Assembly (NCBI RefSeq): GCF_009724245.1
Contig: NZ_WNNK01000033.1
Span: forward strand, 1 to 46,927
From: Pseudomonas spelaei
GTDB taxonomy: Bacteria > Pseudomonadota > Gammaproteobacteria > Pseudomonadales > Pseudomonadaceae
Direction of reading: 5' to 3'
DNA length: 46,927 nucleotides
The translations under genes and the position numbers were made by a program. This document shows, piece by piece, positions 31,965 to 38,713 of the stretch (position 1 is the first letter of the stretch; each line of letters starts with the position of its first letter). The notes beneath the pieces are model-generated. The model saw only the letters and a program-made list of their open reading frames with translations. It had not been told where the DNA came from and searched no databases.

Positions 31965-32741
31965 CTAAGACTGATTCAACGCCCGCAAGATCGCTGCGCT
32001 CTCGGCATCAGGCGTCCCGTCGAACAGCGATGCCCGGAAGTGCATCTGGAACGCGGCCAGCACATGGCGCGTCGCCACGTCTAGCTGACCTGTCTGCGGC
32101 GTCGGGTAACCCAAGCGCGCCAACTCCTCCTGGAACCAGGTAATGCTGGGTAGCTGGTTCACGTATTGCGCCTTATAGCGCGCGACTGCCTGGGCGTCCG
32201 GCCAGATACCAAGCCCCTCATCAGCCAGGCGCTTCCAGGGGAACATCGGTCCCGGGTCCAGTTTGCGCAGCGGAGCGATGTCGCTGTGGCCAATGATGTT
32301 TCGCGGGTCGATCTTGTTACGCTTGCTGATGTCCTTGAGCAAAACCACCAGCGACTGAACCTGCGCTTCAGAATAGGGGTACCAGACACGACCCGTCGGC
32401 GTATCACGATATCCAGGGTTAACGATCTCGATCCCGATGGAACTGGAGTTGAGCCAGGTGCGCCCCATCCATTCACTTTCCCCGGCATGCCAGGCGCGCT
32501 GACTTTCATCCACCAGCTTATAGATGGTGGCGGACGCATTATCACCGATCAGGTAATGACTGCTGACCTGACCATGGGTCAACAATGCCAGTGATCGCTC
32601 AAGGGAAGCGGAGGTGTAGTGCACGATGACAAACTGCACGCGGTTGTCGTGGTTTACCGATGGGTGGCTGGTATCCAGGCGAGGGCCACTCGCGCAACCG
32701 GCGAGCATCAGAAACAGAAGAGCAGAACATAGAAATTTCAT
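31965..32741 (-). CDS. ampDh2: Lipoprotein N-acetylmuramyl-L-alanine amidase AmpDh2
   Basis: A 258-aa AmiD/AmpDh-type amidase that cleaves the bond between MurNAc and the peptide in peptidoglycan. Lipobox LAGC (Cys16) implies envelope anchoring. The zinc ligands are His41 (VIVHYTS), His152 (IIGHSDIAP) and Asp162; Lys160 and Glu105 (IGIEIVN) match catalytic residues of the family. The C-terminal 60 residues form a peptidoglycan-binding domain. It is convergent with kinB; in P. aeruginosa ampDh2 also follows kinB, which supports the paralogue assignment over AmpDh3. Confidence 0.9.
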   Translation of the reverse strand: MKFLCSALLFLMLAGCASGPRLDTSHPSVNHDNRVQFVIVHYTSASLERSLALLTHGQVSSHYLIGDNASATIYKLVDESQRAWHAGESEWMGRTWLNSSSIGIEIVNPGYRDTPTGRVWYPYSEAQVQSLVVLLKDISKRNKIDPRNIIGHSDIAPLRKLDPGPMFPWKRLADEGLGIWPDAQAVARYKAQYVNQLPSITWFQEELARLGYPTPQTGQLDVATRHVLAAFQMHFRASLFDGTPDAESAAILRALNQS

Positions 32742-32841
32742 GGCAGAAGACAGTACGCTTAAAGACGATAATGCAACAGTGTAACGTACCGTTTGCTACC
32801 CAGCCTCCAAATGCAGGCGTTTAAACAAAATGGAACATTTT

Positions 32842-34950
32842 TCAGGCAGCCTGCACCTGATTGCGCCCTGCTGACTTGGCCCGATACAGCGCCTCGTCGG
32901 CGCGCTTGAGGGCCAGCTCACTGCGCTCCCCCGGCTGAAACTGCGCCATGCCCATGGACACGGTGATCGTCACCGGCTCGCCCTTGAAGTGAAACGGACA
33001 GGCTTCGATAGCCGCGCGCAGGGTCTCACCCAACGCCAACGCGTCGTCCAGGGCTGACTCCGGCATCAGCAAGACAAACTCTTCACCACCAAAACGCGCG
33101 ATAAAATCCGTCGATCGCAGACGCTTGCGTAATACGTTGGCGATGATTTTCAGCACCTTGTCGCCGGCCAAATGACCGTAGCCGTCATTGATTCGCTTGA
33201 AGTGATCCAGGTCGAGCATGGCCAGCGACAGGCTATTACCACGCTGATGCCAGGCATTGACCTCATGTTCCAGACGCTCGCTCCAGGCTGCACGATTGGG
33301 CAATCCTGTGAGCGGATCAATCAAGGCTTTCTGGCGCTGCACCTCAAGATGCTCGCGGTAACCCTGGGCTTCCTGTTCCATGTTGGCGACCCTTTCCGCC
33401 AGCCCTTGCAAACGTGCGGCGGCTTCCTGTTCGCGCTGATCACGTTGCTGCTGATGCTGATCCATGGTGCCCAACAAGCCTTCAAGGTGGCTTTCCAGTA
33501 CATGCTTGAGGCTTTCCAGGTCGGCAGCGTCTTGAACACTGCTTTGCAAGCCGTCTACCTGCTCGCGGATTTGCGTATCCAGCTCCCGCGCTGCCGAGCG
33601 ACTGTCCGCGTGGCCATCGCTGGCCGCCTGCAAATTGCTCTGGAACGCCTCAAGTCGGCCATTGAGCTGCTTGAGGTACGCCTCGAACTCGTGTTGGCCG
33701 CTGTCGGTAATCGCCAGCATCAACACGGCCAGATCGTCGAGGATTGGCAGCAACTCGTACCAGTTCAGCCCATGGGTCAGCCGCTCGCGCATGGCCTCTG
33801 CCTGGGGCCGGTGGCGCTCGGGCAAGGACAAGTCTTCCAGCAGGCCGAGCAGGGTGTCTTCGATGTGCTTGGCCACCGAACTGTAGGAAGGCTCGGGAGA
33901 GTCCGGCAAGGCGTATTGCAATGCTTCAGGGTCAAGGTCTTCCGACTCGTCAACCAAGACCGGCGGCAAGGACAGGCTACCGATGGTCGTGAGCTCCGGT
34001 GTGTAGACCTGAACCGCAGGCGCCGAGACCATGACGGCCAGAGCACTTTCGGGTACCGGTTCATCCGTCTCGGTGATGGCTTGTTCGGGCTCTCGGGACG
34101 CGAGGGTTTCTGGCGGCGCTTCGATAACTGGCGCAGGAGGCGCGATGCTTACCGGTGGGGGAAACACGAATGCTTCATCAGCGACCTCAGCGGCCTCTAT
34201 TACCGCAGGGCGCTCAACCTCAGGCGCAGGCGCTTTGGTGGGAGTGGGTGCAGGTGCAGCCTCTGACAACGGAGCAAAAGCCCGTAGCGCTTGCGTCAGT
34301 TCCACCGACTGCACGGGTGCTTCTGGCACAGTCACAGGCTTCGTCGTCTTGCTCACCGCAGCAGCAGGCGCCTCCACTGGACGACGCGACGGAGCTGCTG
34401 GCTCAGCTTCCAGCGCTTCGGTCCCATCTTTTGCGCCAAACAAGCGCTGTAACAAGCCTGGGCGACTGGGCTCCCCATCCGGCTCCAATCTATTCAATGC
34501 CTGCCCTTGAAGGCCGCTCAACTCGCTGAGCAGCAACGGGATCTCCCGCGCCTGGCCCACCCGGCTGTCCAACTGCTTGGCAAAAGTCTTCAGCGGGCGA
34601 CTGACCTCACGAGGCAACGGCAACGCCTGTAACTGCGTCACCAGCGCTGTCAGCGCAGTGCTGATCTGATCAACCCGGGTTTCCCGACGCTGCTCGGAGT
34701 CCAACACGGCCTTTTCCAAGCGCGGCAACAAAGCGGCCAAGGCAGCGTCCATGTCGTCCGAGCGGACAACATCGCGCATTTCCTTCATGCATTGATCAAC
34801 CGCCCGGTCGGTCCCTTCAGCCGCCAAGGTGCTGCGTACCAGCCCCCGGCGCAGCAGGTCGAGGCGGGCCGCCCAGCGACGTTCGAGCTTGTCTTGTTGC
34901 TCGACGCTTAACAGGTATTTTTCTTTCCATCGCTGGGCGTCGTCGCTCAT
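32842..34950 (-). CDS. dgcH: Diguanylate cyclase with GGDEF domain
   Basis: A 702-aa protein that makes cyclic di-GMP. The C-terminal GGDEF domain (about 535-700) has the active GGEEF signature (621-625) and an RSTD inhibitory I-site (612-615) five residues before it, so product feedback is expected. The N-terminus is helical and coiled-coil-rich. A long Pro/Ala-rich linker (about 175-335) has low complexity, and a second helical region (about 350-530) leads into the GGDEF. No transmembrane helix is seen. The symbol follows the syntenic P. aeruginosa gene between ampDh2 and the EEP gene. Its start overlaps the EEP stop by 4 bp (ATGA). Confidence 0.88.
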   Translation of the reverse strand: MSDDAQRWKEKYLLSVEQQDKLERRWAARLDLLRRGLVRSTLAAEGTDRAVDQCMKEMRDVVRSDDMDAALAALLPRLEKAVLDSEQRRETRVDQISTALTALVTQLQALPLPREVSRPLKTFAKQLDSRVGQAREIPLLLSELSGLQGQALNRLEPDGEPSRPGLLQRLFGAKDGTEALEAEPAAPSRRPVEAPAAAVSKTTKPVTVPEAPVQSVELTQALRAFAPLSEAAPAPTPTKAPAPEVERPAVIEAAEVADEAFVFPPPVSIAPPAPVIEAPPETLASREPEQAITETDEPVPESALAVMVSAPAVQVYTPELTTIGSLSLPPVLVDESEDLDPEALQYALPDSPEPSYSSVAKHIEDTLLGLLEDLSLPERHRPQAEAMRERLTHGLNWYELLPILDDLAVLMLAITDSGQHEFEAYLKQLNGRLEAFQSNLQAASDGHADSRSAARELDTQIREQVDGLQSSVQDAADLESLKHVLESHLEGLLGTMDQHQQQRDQREQEAAARLQGLAERVANMEQEAQGYREHLEVQRQKALIDPLTGLPNRAAWSERLEHEVNAWHQRGNSLSLAMLDLDHFKRINDGYGHLAGDKVLKIIANVLRKRLRSTDFIARFGGEEFVLLMPESALDDALALGETLRAAIEACPFHFKGEPVTITVSMGMAQFQPGERSELALKRADEALYRAKSAGRNQVQAA

Positions 34951-35825
34951 GCAAGGGATCCGCGAGGGCCGGGGCTCAACGCGGGTAATGCATCAGCCGT
35001 GAGCGAACCCGGTAGACGAATCTCCACCGCGACCGGCAGGTGATCGGAGATGGGCTGCGCCAGTACCTGCACGCTTTCGAGCGTCAGGGTCGGGCTTAGC
35101 AGGATATGGTCGAGACAGCGTTGCGGACGCCAACTGGGAAACGTGGCCTCGACTTGCGGAGCCAGCAACCCAAGGTCGCGCAACGGGGAATTCTGCAGCA
35201 GGTCGCTGGCATGGGTGTTCATGTCACCCATCAGCACCTGGTGTTTGTAACCACCAATCAACTCTCGGATGTAGGCCAGTTGCATAGTGCGGGTTCGAGC
35301 CCCCAGCGCCAAGTGCATCATCACCACCACCAGCGCCTCGGGGCCTTCACCGAAACGTACGAGAATCGCCCCTCGGCCCTTGGGGCCCGGCAACGGGTGA
35401 TCCTCGATCGCCCATGGCTTCAAGCGGCTGAGCACACCATTGCTGTGCTGCGCCAGGCGGCCGAGGTTGCGATTGAGTTGTTGATACCAGTAGGGAAAGG
35501 CGCCCAACTGGGCCAGGTGTTCGACCTGGTTGACGTAGCCGGAACGCAAGCTGCCACCATCGACTTCCTGCAAGGCTACCAGGTCGAAGTCACCCAATAG
35601 ATCGCCAATTTTCTGCAGATTACCGGCACGCCCGTTGTGGGGCAGCAAATGCTGCCAGCCACGGGTCAGGTAATGCCGGTACTTCTCGGTACTGATCCCC
35701 ACCTGGATATTGAAGCTCAGCAGGCGCAACCGGCTGTCTGCCGGCAGACCCGTGGATTCCAGATGGTGCTCGTTGACCTGCGGGTCATGCAGGCCAACCA
35801 CACGTTCAGTACCCCAGCGGCGCAT
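34947..35825 (-). CDS. Endonuclease/exonuclease/phosphatase family hydrolase
   Basis: A 292-aa EEP-fold protein. The metal and catalytic motifs are intact: RLLSFNIQVG, ALQEVDGG (metal-binding Glu), MMHLALGARTR, LMGDMNTHASDL (Asp/Asn) and ISDHLPVAVEI (catalytic His). No signal peptide. Substrates of this superfamily range from nucleic acids to lipids and phosphates, so the target is open. It lies between dsbA (10-bp gap) and the cyclase gene (4-bp overlap), and translational coupling to the cyclase suggests a linked role. Confidence 0.85.
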   Translation of the reverse strand: MRRWGTERVVGLHDPQVNEHHLESTGLPADSRLRLLSFNIQVGISTEKYRHYLTRGWQHLLPHNGRAGNLQKIGDLLGDFDLVALQEVDGGSLRSGYVNQVEHLAQLGAFPYWYQQLNRNLGRLAQHSNGVLSRLKPWAIEDHPLPGPKGRGAILVRFGEGPEALVVVMMHLALGARTRTMQLAYIRELIGGYKHQVLMGDMNTHASDLLQNSPLRDLGLLAPQVEATFPSWRPQRCLDHILLSPTLTLESVQVLAQPISDHLPVAVEIRLPGSLTADALPALSPGPRGSLA

Positions 35826-35835
35826 GACGGGCCCC

Positions 35836-36471
35836 TTACTTGGCTGCGCGCTCTTTGGCGATCAGTTGGTCGGCAACGTTCAGCGTCTGCTCTGGACCAC
35901 CGGTGGTGCCCAGGTCAAAGCGGTACTTGCCGTTGACGATCATGGTTGGAACGCCTTGCACGCCGTATTTCTGGGCGAGCTCCTTGGCCTGTTTGATCTG
36001 GCCCTGAATGGCGAAGGAGTTGTACGTCGCCAGGAACTTGTCTTTATCAACACCTTGGGTGGCGACGAAATCAGCCATTTCATCCGGTTTGGTCAGGCGC
36101 TTGCCTTCTTTCTGAATGGCATTGAATACCGCGTTGTGGACCTTTTGCTCCACACCCATGGCTTCCAGGGTCAGGAACAACTGGCCATGGGCGTCCCAAG
36201 GGCCACCAAACATGGCTGGAATGCGTTTGAAATTCACGTCCGATGGCAGCTTTTCAGCCCAAGGGTTGATGGTCGGTTCAAACGCGTAGCAATGCGGGCA
36301 GCCATACCAGAACAGCTCCACGACTTCGATCTTGCCCGGCACGGAAACCGGTACAGGATTGGCCAATTCAACGTAGGTTTTACCGGCTTCAAGCGGCACG
36401 TCGGCAGCTTGTGCGGTCATGCCGAAGAGGCTGACGGTGACGAGAGCGGCGCTGAGGATCAGATTACGCAT
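35836..36471 (-). CDS. dsbA: Thiol:disulfide interchange protein DsbA
   Basis: A 211-aa periplasmic oxidase that introduces disulfide bonds into exported proteins. Signal peptide to residue 22 (TAQA), active site CPHC at 58-61 (FWYGCPHCYAF) and the cis-proline motif GVPTM. Domain length and the inserted helical domain fit DsbA. It would act on partners seen nearby, such as the exported cytochromes. Its own reoxidant (DsbB) is elsewhere. Confidence 0.95.
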   Translation of the reverse strand: MRNLILSAALVTVSLFGMTAQAADVPLEAGKTYVELANPVPVSVPGKIEVVELFWYGCPHCYAFEPTINPWAEKLPSDVNFKRIPAMFGGPWDAHGQLFLTLEAMGVEQKVHNAVFNAIQKEGKRLTKPDEMADFVATQGVDKDKFLATYNSFAIQGQIKQAKELAQKYGVQGVPTMIVNGKYRFDLGTTGGPEQTLNVADQLIAKERAAK

Positions 36472-36564
36472 GCTTTACTCCTGGACAAATAAAGTCGCCT
36501 CGCGCGACCTTTATTCAGACAGGTCTACGCGGGCATGAGTTCGTTAGTGTAACGGCAGCGGCCA

Positions 36565-36594
36565 CAAAAAAGGGCGGCCAAGGCCACCCTTTTT
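36565..36594 (-). terminator. Terminator of the cytochrome gene cc4
   Basis: AAAAAAGGG(C)GGCC pairs with GGCC(A)CCCTTTTT around a 2-base loop. T runs occur on both strands, so it can work in both directions. It lies between cc4 and dsbA, both leftward. Confidence 0.82.
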
Positions 36595-36662
36595 ATGCTT
36601 GCATCGACAGATTAATCGAGCGTTAACGTTGCAAGCGATGTGATCCCCTGCAACGCCCGGCC

Positions 36663-37268
36663 TTAGTGCAGGCCCTGAATGTACTGGGACACCGCTTCGA
36701 TGTCCTTGTTACTCAGTTTACCCGCGATGCTCTGCATGATTTTGGTATCGCCGTCGTTGGTGCGGTTACCTTCGCGGAAGTCGGTCAACTGCTTGCCGAT
36801 GTACTGGGCATGCTGGCCACTCAAGTGCGGGAAGCCTGCTGCGGCAAGGCCAGCGCCATTAGGCGAGTGGCAGCCGATGCACGAAGGCATGCCTTTTTCC
36901 AGGTTACCGCCGCGAAACAACTCTTCGCCGTGGGCCACCAATTTTGGATCTGCTGCGCCCACACTGCCTTTCTGGCTGGCGTAATACGCCGCAATATCTG
37001 CCAGATCCTGATCGCTGAGGTTGGTCAGCAAGCCGGTCATTTCCAGGACCGTACGCTTGCCGTCCTTGATGTCGTGCATCTGCTTGGTCAGGTAACGCTC
37101 ACCCTGGCCCGCCAGTTTGGGAAAGTTTGGCGCCGGGCTGTTGCCATCCGGTCCATGGCAAGCACCACATACGGCGGCTTTCGCCTGGCCAGCAGTGGCG
37201 TCGCCTGCAGCATGGGCAACACCGGTGATGCCCAAGGTCAACAGCAGACTCACGATCAGTTTGTTCAT
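36663..37268 (-). CDS. cc4: Cytochrome c4 (diheme)
   Basis: A 201-aa periplasmic diheme cytochrome. Signal peptide 1-20 (GVAHA), first heme site CGACH at 34-38 and second CIGCH at 130-134. Each half has a later Met ligand candidate (MTGLL; MQSIAGKL). Cytochrome c4 carries electrons from the bc1 complex to terminal oxidases. It is followed upstream by a monoheme c5-like gene on the same strand. Confidence 0.94.
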   Translation of the reverse strand: MNKLIVSLLLTLGITGVAHAAGDATAGQAKAAVCGACHGPDGNSPAPNFPKLAGQGERYLTKQMHDIKDGKRTVLEMTGLLTNLSDQDLADIAAYYASQKGSVGAADPKLVAHGEELFRGGNLEKGMPSCIGCHSPNGAGLAAAGFPHLSGQHAQYIGKQLTDFREGNRTNDGDTKIMQSIAGKLSNKDIEAVSQYIQGLH

Positions 37269-37301
37269 CAGCTAATCCAACTACGGCTAAGGGTTATAGA
37301 G

Positions 37302-37604
37302 TTATGGACCGGGTTTACTCACCATCAACTGAATGATGGCCTGGTAATCCTCGGTACTGCAGTCCATGCATAAACCACGCGGCGGCATCGCCTTGAAACC
37401 CTGGGTCACGTGTTGCACCAACGTATCCATGCCTTGGGCCAGTCTCGGTGCCCAAGCTGCCTGGTCACCCCGTTTGGGGGCGGTTGGCAGTTGTCCGGCA
37501 TGGCAGGCCACGCAAACGCGGTTGTACACAGCTTCCGGATCCTGTGTAGCCTGAGCGCTGTAAAGCGGCATCAGGACACCGACAGCTAGTAGCCACTTGG
37601 TCAT
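37302..37604 (-). CDS. Cytochrome c5-like monoheme protein
   Basis: A 100-aa exported protein with a signal peptide (1-19) and one heme site CVACH (31-35). A second cysteine pair (Cys79, Cys82; GLCMDC) is the extra disulfide typical of cytochrome c5. PPRG just before it is also a c5 feature. It lies 33 bp before cc4, so the two are probably cotranscribed. Role: small periplasmic electron carrier. Confidence 0.9.
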   Translation of the reverse strand: MTKWLLAVGVLMPLYSAQATQDPEAVYNRVCVACHAGQLPTAPKRGDQAAWAPRLAQGMDTLVQHVTQGFKAMPPRGLCMDCSTEDYQAIIQLMVSKPGP

Positions 37605-37721
37605 GCAACAACCTTTTCAGGGTTTGAGAGCGTTTTGCGTTCTAATGCGCAATAAAGGTCTATCGCTCCCGTGAACTTCATCCTTCGCTGGGACAAAGCA
37701 CACACAAAATCTGCGGCATTA

Positions 37722-37727
37722 TATACT
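37722..37727 (+). promoter_or_regulatory. Possible -10 box for engB
   Basis: TATACT lies 70 bp before the engB start, in a GC-rich setting. No good -35 box was found at the right distance. Confidence 0.3.
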
Positions 37728-37796
37728 GGCGCTACTGAAACGGAAACGACACCGCTTGCCGCACCTATTCCCGGCACCGCCCACATCGGAAATCTC

Positions 37797-38438
37797 ATGC
37801 AACTCAAGAACCCCATCCTCGGTCTGTGCCAACAGTCCACCTTCATGCTCAGCGCCGCCAAAGTCGACCAATGCCCCGATGACGAAGGCTTTGAAGTCGC
37901 CTTCGCCGGGCGTTCCAACGCCGGCAAATCCAGCGCGCTGAACACCCTGACCCATGCCAGCCTGGCACGCACCTCGAAAACGCCGGGGCGCACACAGCTG
38001 CTCAACTTCTTCAAGCTAGACGATGATCGGCGTCTGGTCGACCTGCCGGGCTACGGTTATGCAAAAGTACCCATCCCGCTGAAGCTGCACTGGCAGCGTC
38101 ACCTGGAAGCCTATCTGGGTGGCCGGGAGAGTTTGAAGGGTTTGATTCTGATGATGGACATCCGTCATCCAATGACCGACTTCGACCTGCTGATGCTCGA
38201 CTGGGCCGTTGCCAGCGGCATGCCGATGCACATTCTGCTGACCAAGGCCGACAAGCTGACCTACGGCGCAGCGAAAAATACCTTGCTCAAGGTACAGGCT
38301 GAAATTCGTAAAGGCTGGGGTGACGCGATCACCATCCAATTGTTCTCGGCGCCAAAACGCATGGGCCTGGAAGAGGCCTACACCGTGCTGGCAGGCTGGA
38401 TGGAGCTGGCGGACAAGGGCGGCGAAGTGGCGGAGTAA
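37797..38438 (+). CDS. engB: Ribosome biogenesis GTPase EngB (YihA/YsxC)
   Basis: A 213-aa essential GTPase that assists assembly of the large ribosomal subunit. G1 GRSNAGKS (38-45), G3 DLPGYGYAKV (82-91) and G4 TKAD (149-152) are intact; TPGRTQLLNFF is the switch region. The ATG at 37797 is chosen since the family starts close to the first motif; the longer frame from 37671 covers the promoter area. It is convergent with polA and the ErsA-like RNA. Confidence 0.94.
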   Translation: MQLKNPILGLCQQSTFMLSAAKVDQCPDDEGFEVAFAGRSNAGKSSALNTLTHASLARTSKTPGRTQLLNFFKLDDDRRLVDLPGYGYAKVPIPLKLHWQRHLEAYLGGRESLKGLILMMDIRHPMTDFDLLMLDWAVASGMPMHILLTKADKLTYGAAKNTLLKVQAEIRKGWGDAITIQLFSAPKRMGLEEAYTVLAGWMELADKGGEVAE

Positions 38439-38449
38439 AACCTGGGGGC

Positions 38450-38578
38450 AAAAAAAACCCCGGACTTCGTATGGGGAGGGAAGTTCGGGGTACAAGTTCC
38501 GGACCGCTAGGGCGTGGTCCAGATATCTGCCAACACTTAACACAACATAGGAGCATTGAAGGGCTTCACCACCCATTC
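38450..38578 (-). ncRNA. ersA: ErsA/Spot42-like small RNA
   Basis: About 129 nt transcribed leftward, in the polA-engB interval where P. aeruginosa has the 132-nt sRNA ErsA and E. coli has Spot 42. The 3' end is a strong terminator: CCCCGAACTTC pairs with GAAGTCCGGGG and eight T follow (A run 38450-38457 on the plus strand). The terminator loop carries CCCTCCCC, a C-rich segment able to pair with ribosome-binding sites. A second hairpin GGACC-N10-GGTCC lies upstream. A sigma-22-type promoter ends 7 nt before the proposed start. The call is from synteny, promoter and structure, not from an alignment. Confidence 0.82.
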
Positions 38579-38584
38579 AGTAAC

Positions 38585-38612
38585 TCTGAGTAACCTTTCA
38601 CGGGTTAAGTTC
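38585..38612 (-). promoter_or_regulatory. AlgU (sigma-22/sigma-E) promoter of the sRNA
   Basis: On the minus strand GAACTT (38612-38607), a 17-bp spacer and TCAGA (38589-38585) match the AlgU consensus GAACTT-N16/17-TCTGA with one mismatch. ErsA in P. aeruginosa is under sigma-22 control. Confidence 0.78.
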
Positions 38613-38621
38613 CGGCAAGCC

Positions 38622-38656
38622 AAAAAAACTATTGGAAATAACGCTCGGCGATTTCC
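38622..38656 (-). terminator. Candidate terminator of polA
   Basis: On the minus strand GGAAAT-N11-ATTTCC is followed after five bases by seven T. It lies between polA and the sRNA promoter. Confidence 0.5.
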
Positions 38657-38677
38657 GGTCCAAAGTGCTGCCAAGCG

Positions 38678-38704
38678 TTTGCCGCGACATGATGTCGCGG
38701 CAAA
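38678..38704. other. Near-perfect 27-bp palindrome after polA
   Basis: TTTGCCGCGACAT (38678-38690) and ATGTCGCGGCAAA (38692-38704) are exact complements around one base. It begins 10 bp beyond the polA stop. It probably forms a stable 3' hairpin of the polA message. Confidence 0.6.
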
Positions 38705-38713
38705 GCGGTGCTT

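Noticed and set aside
33172..34266. 364-codon plus-strand frame
   Set aside because: Antisense to the diguanylate cyclase gene, without signal, domain or ribosome-binding site.
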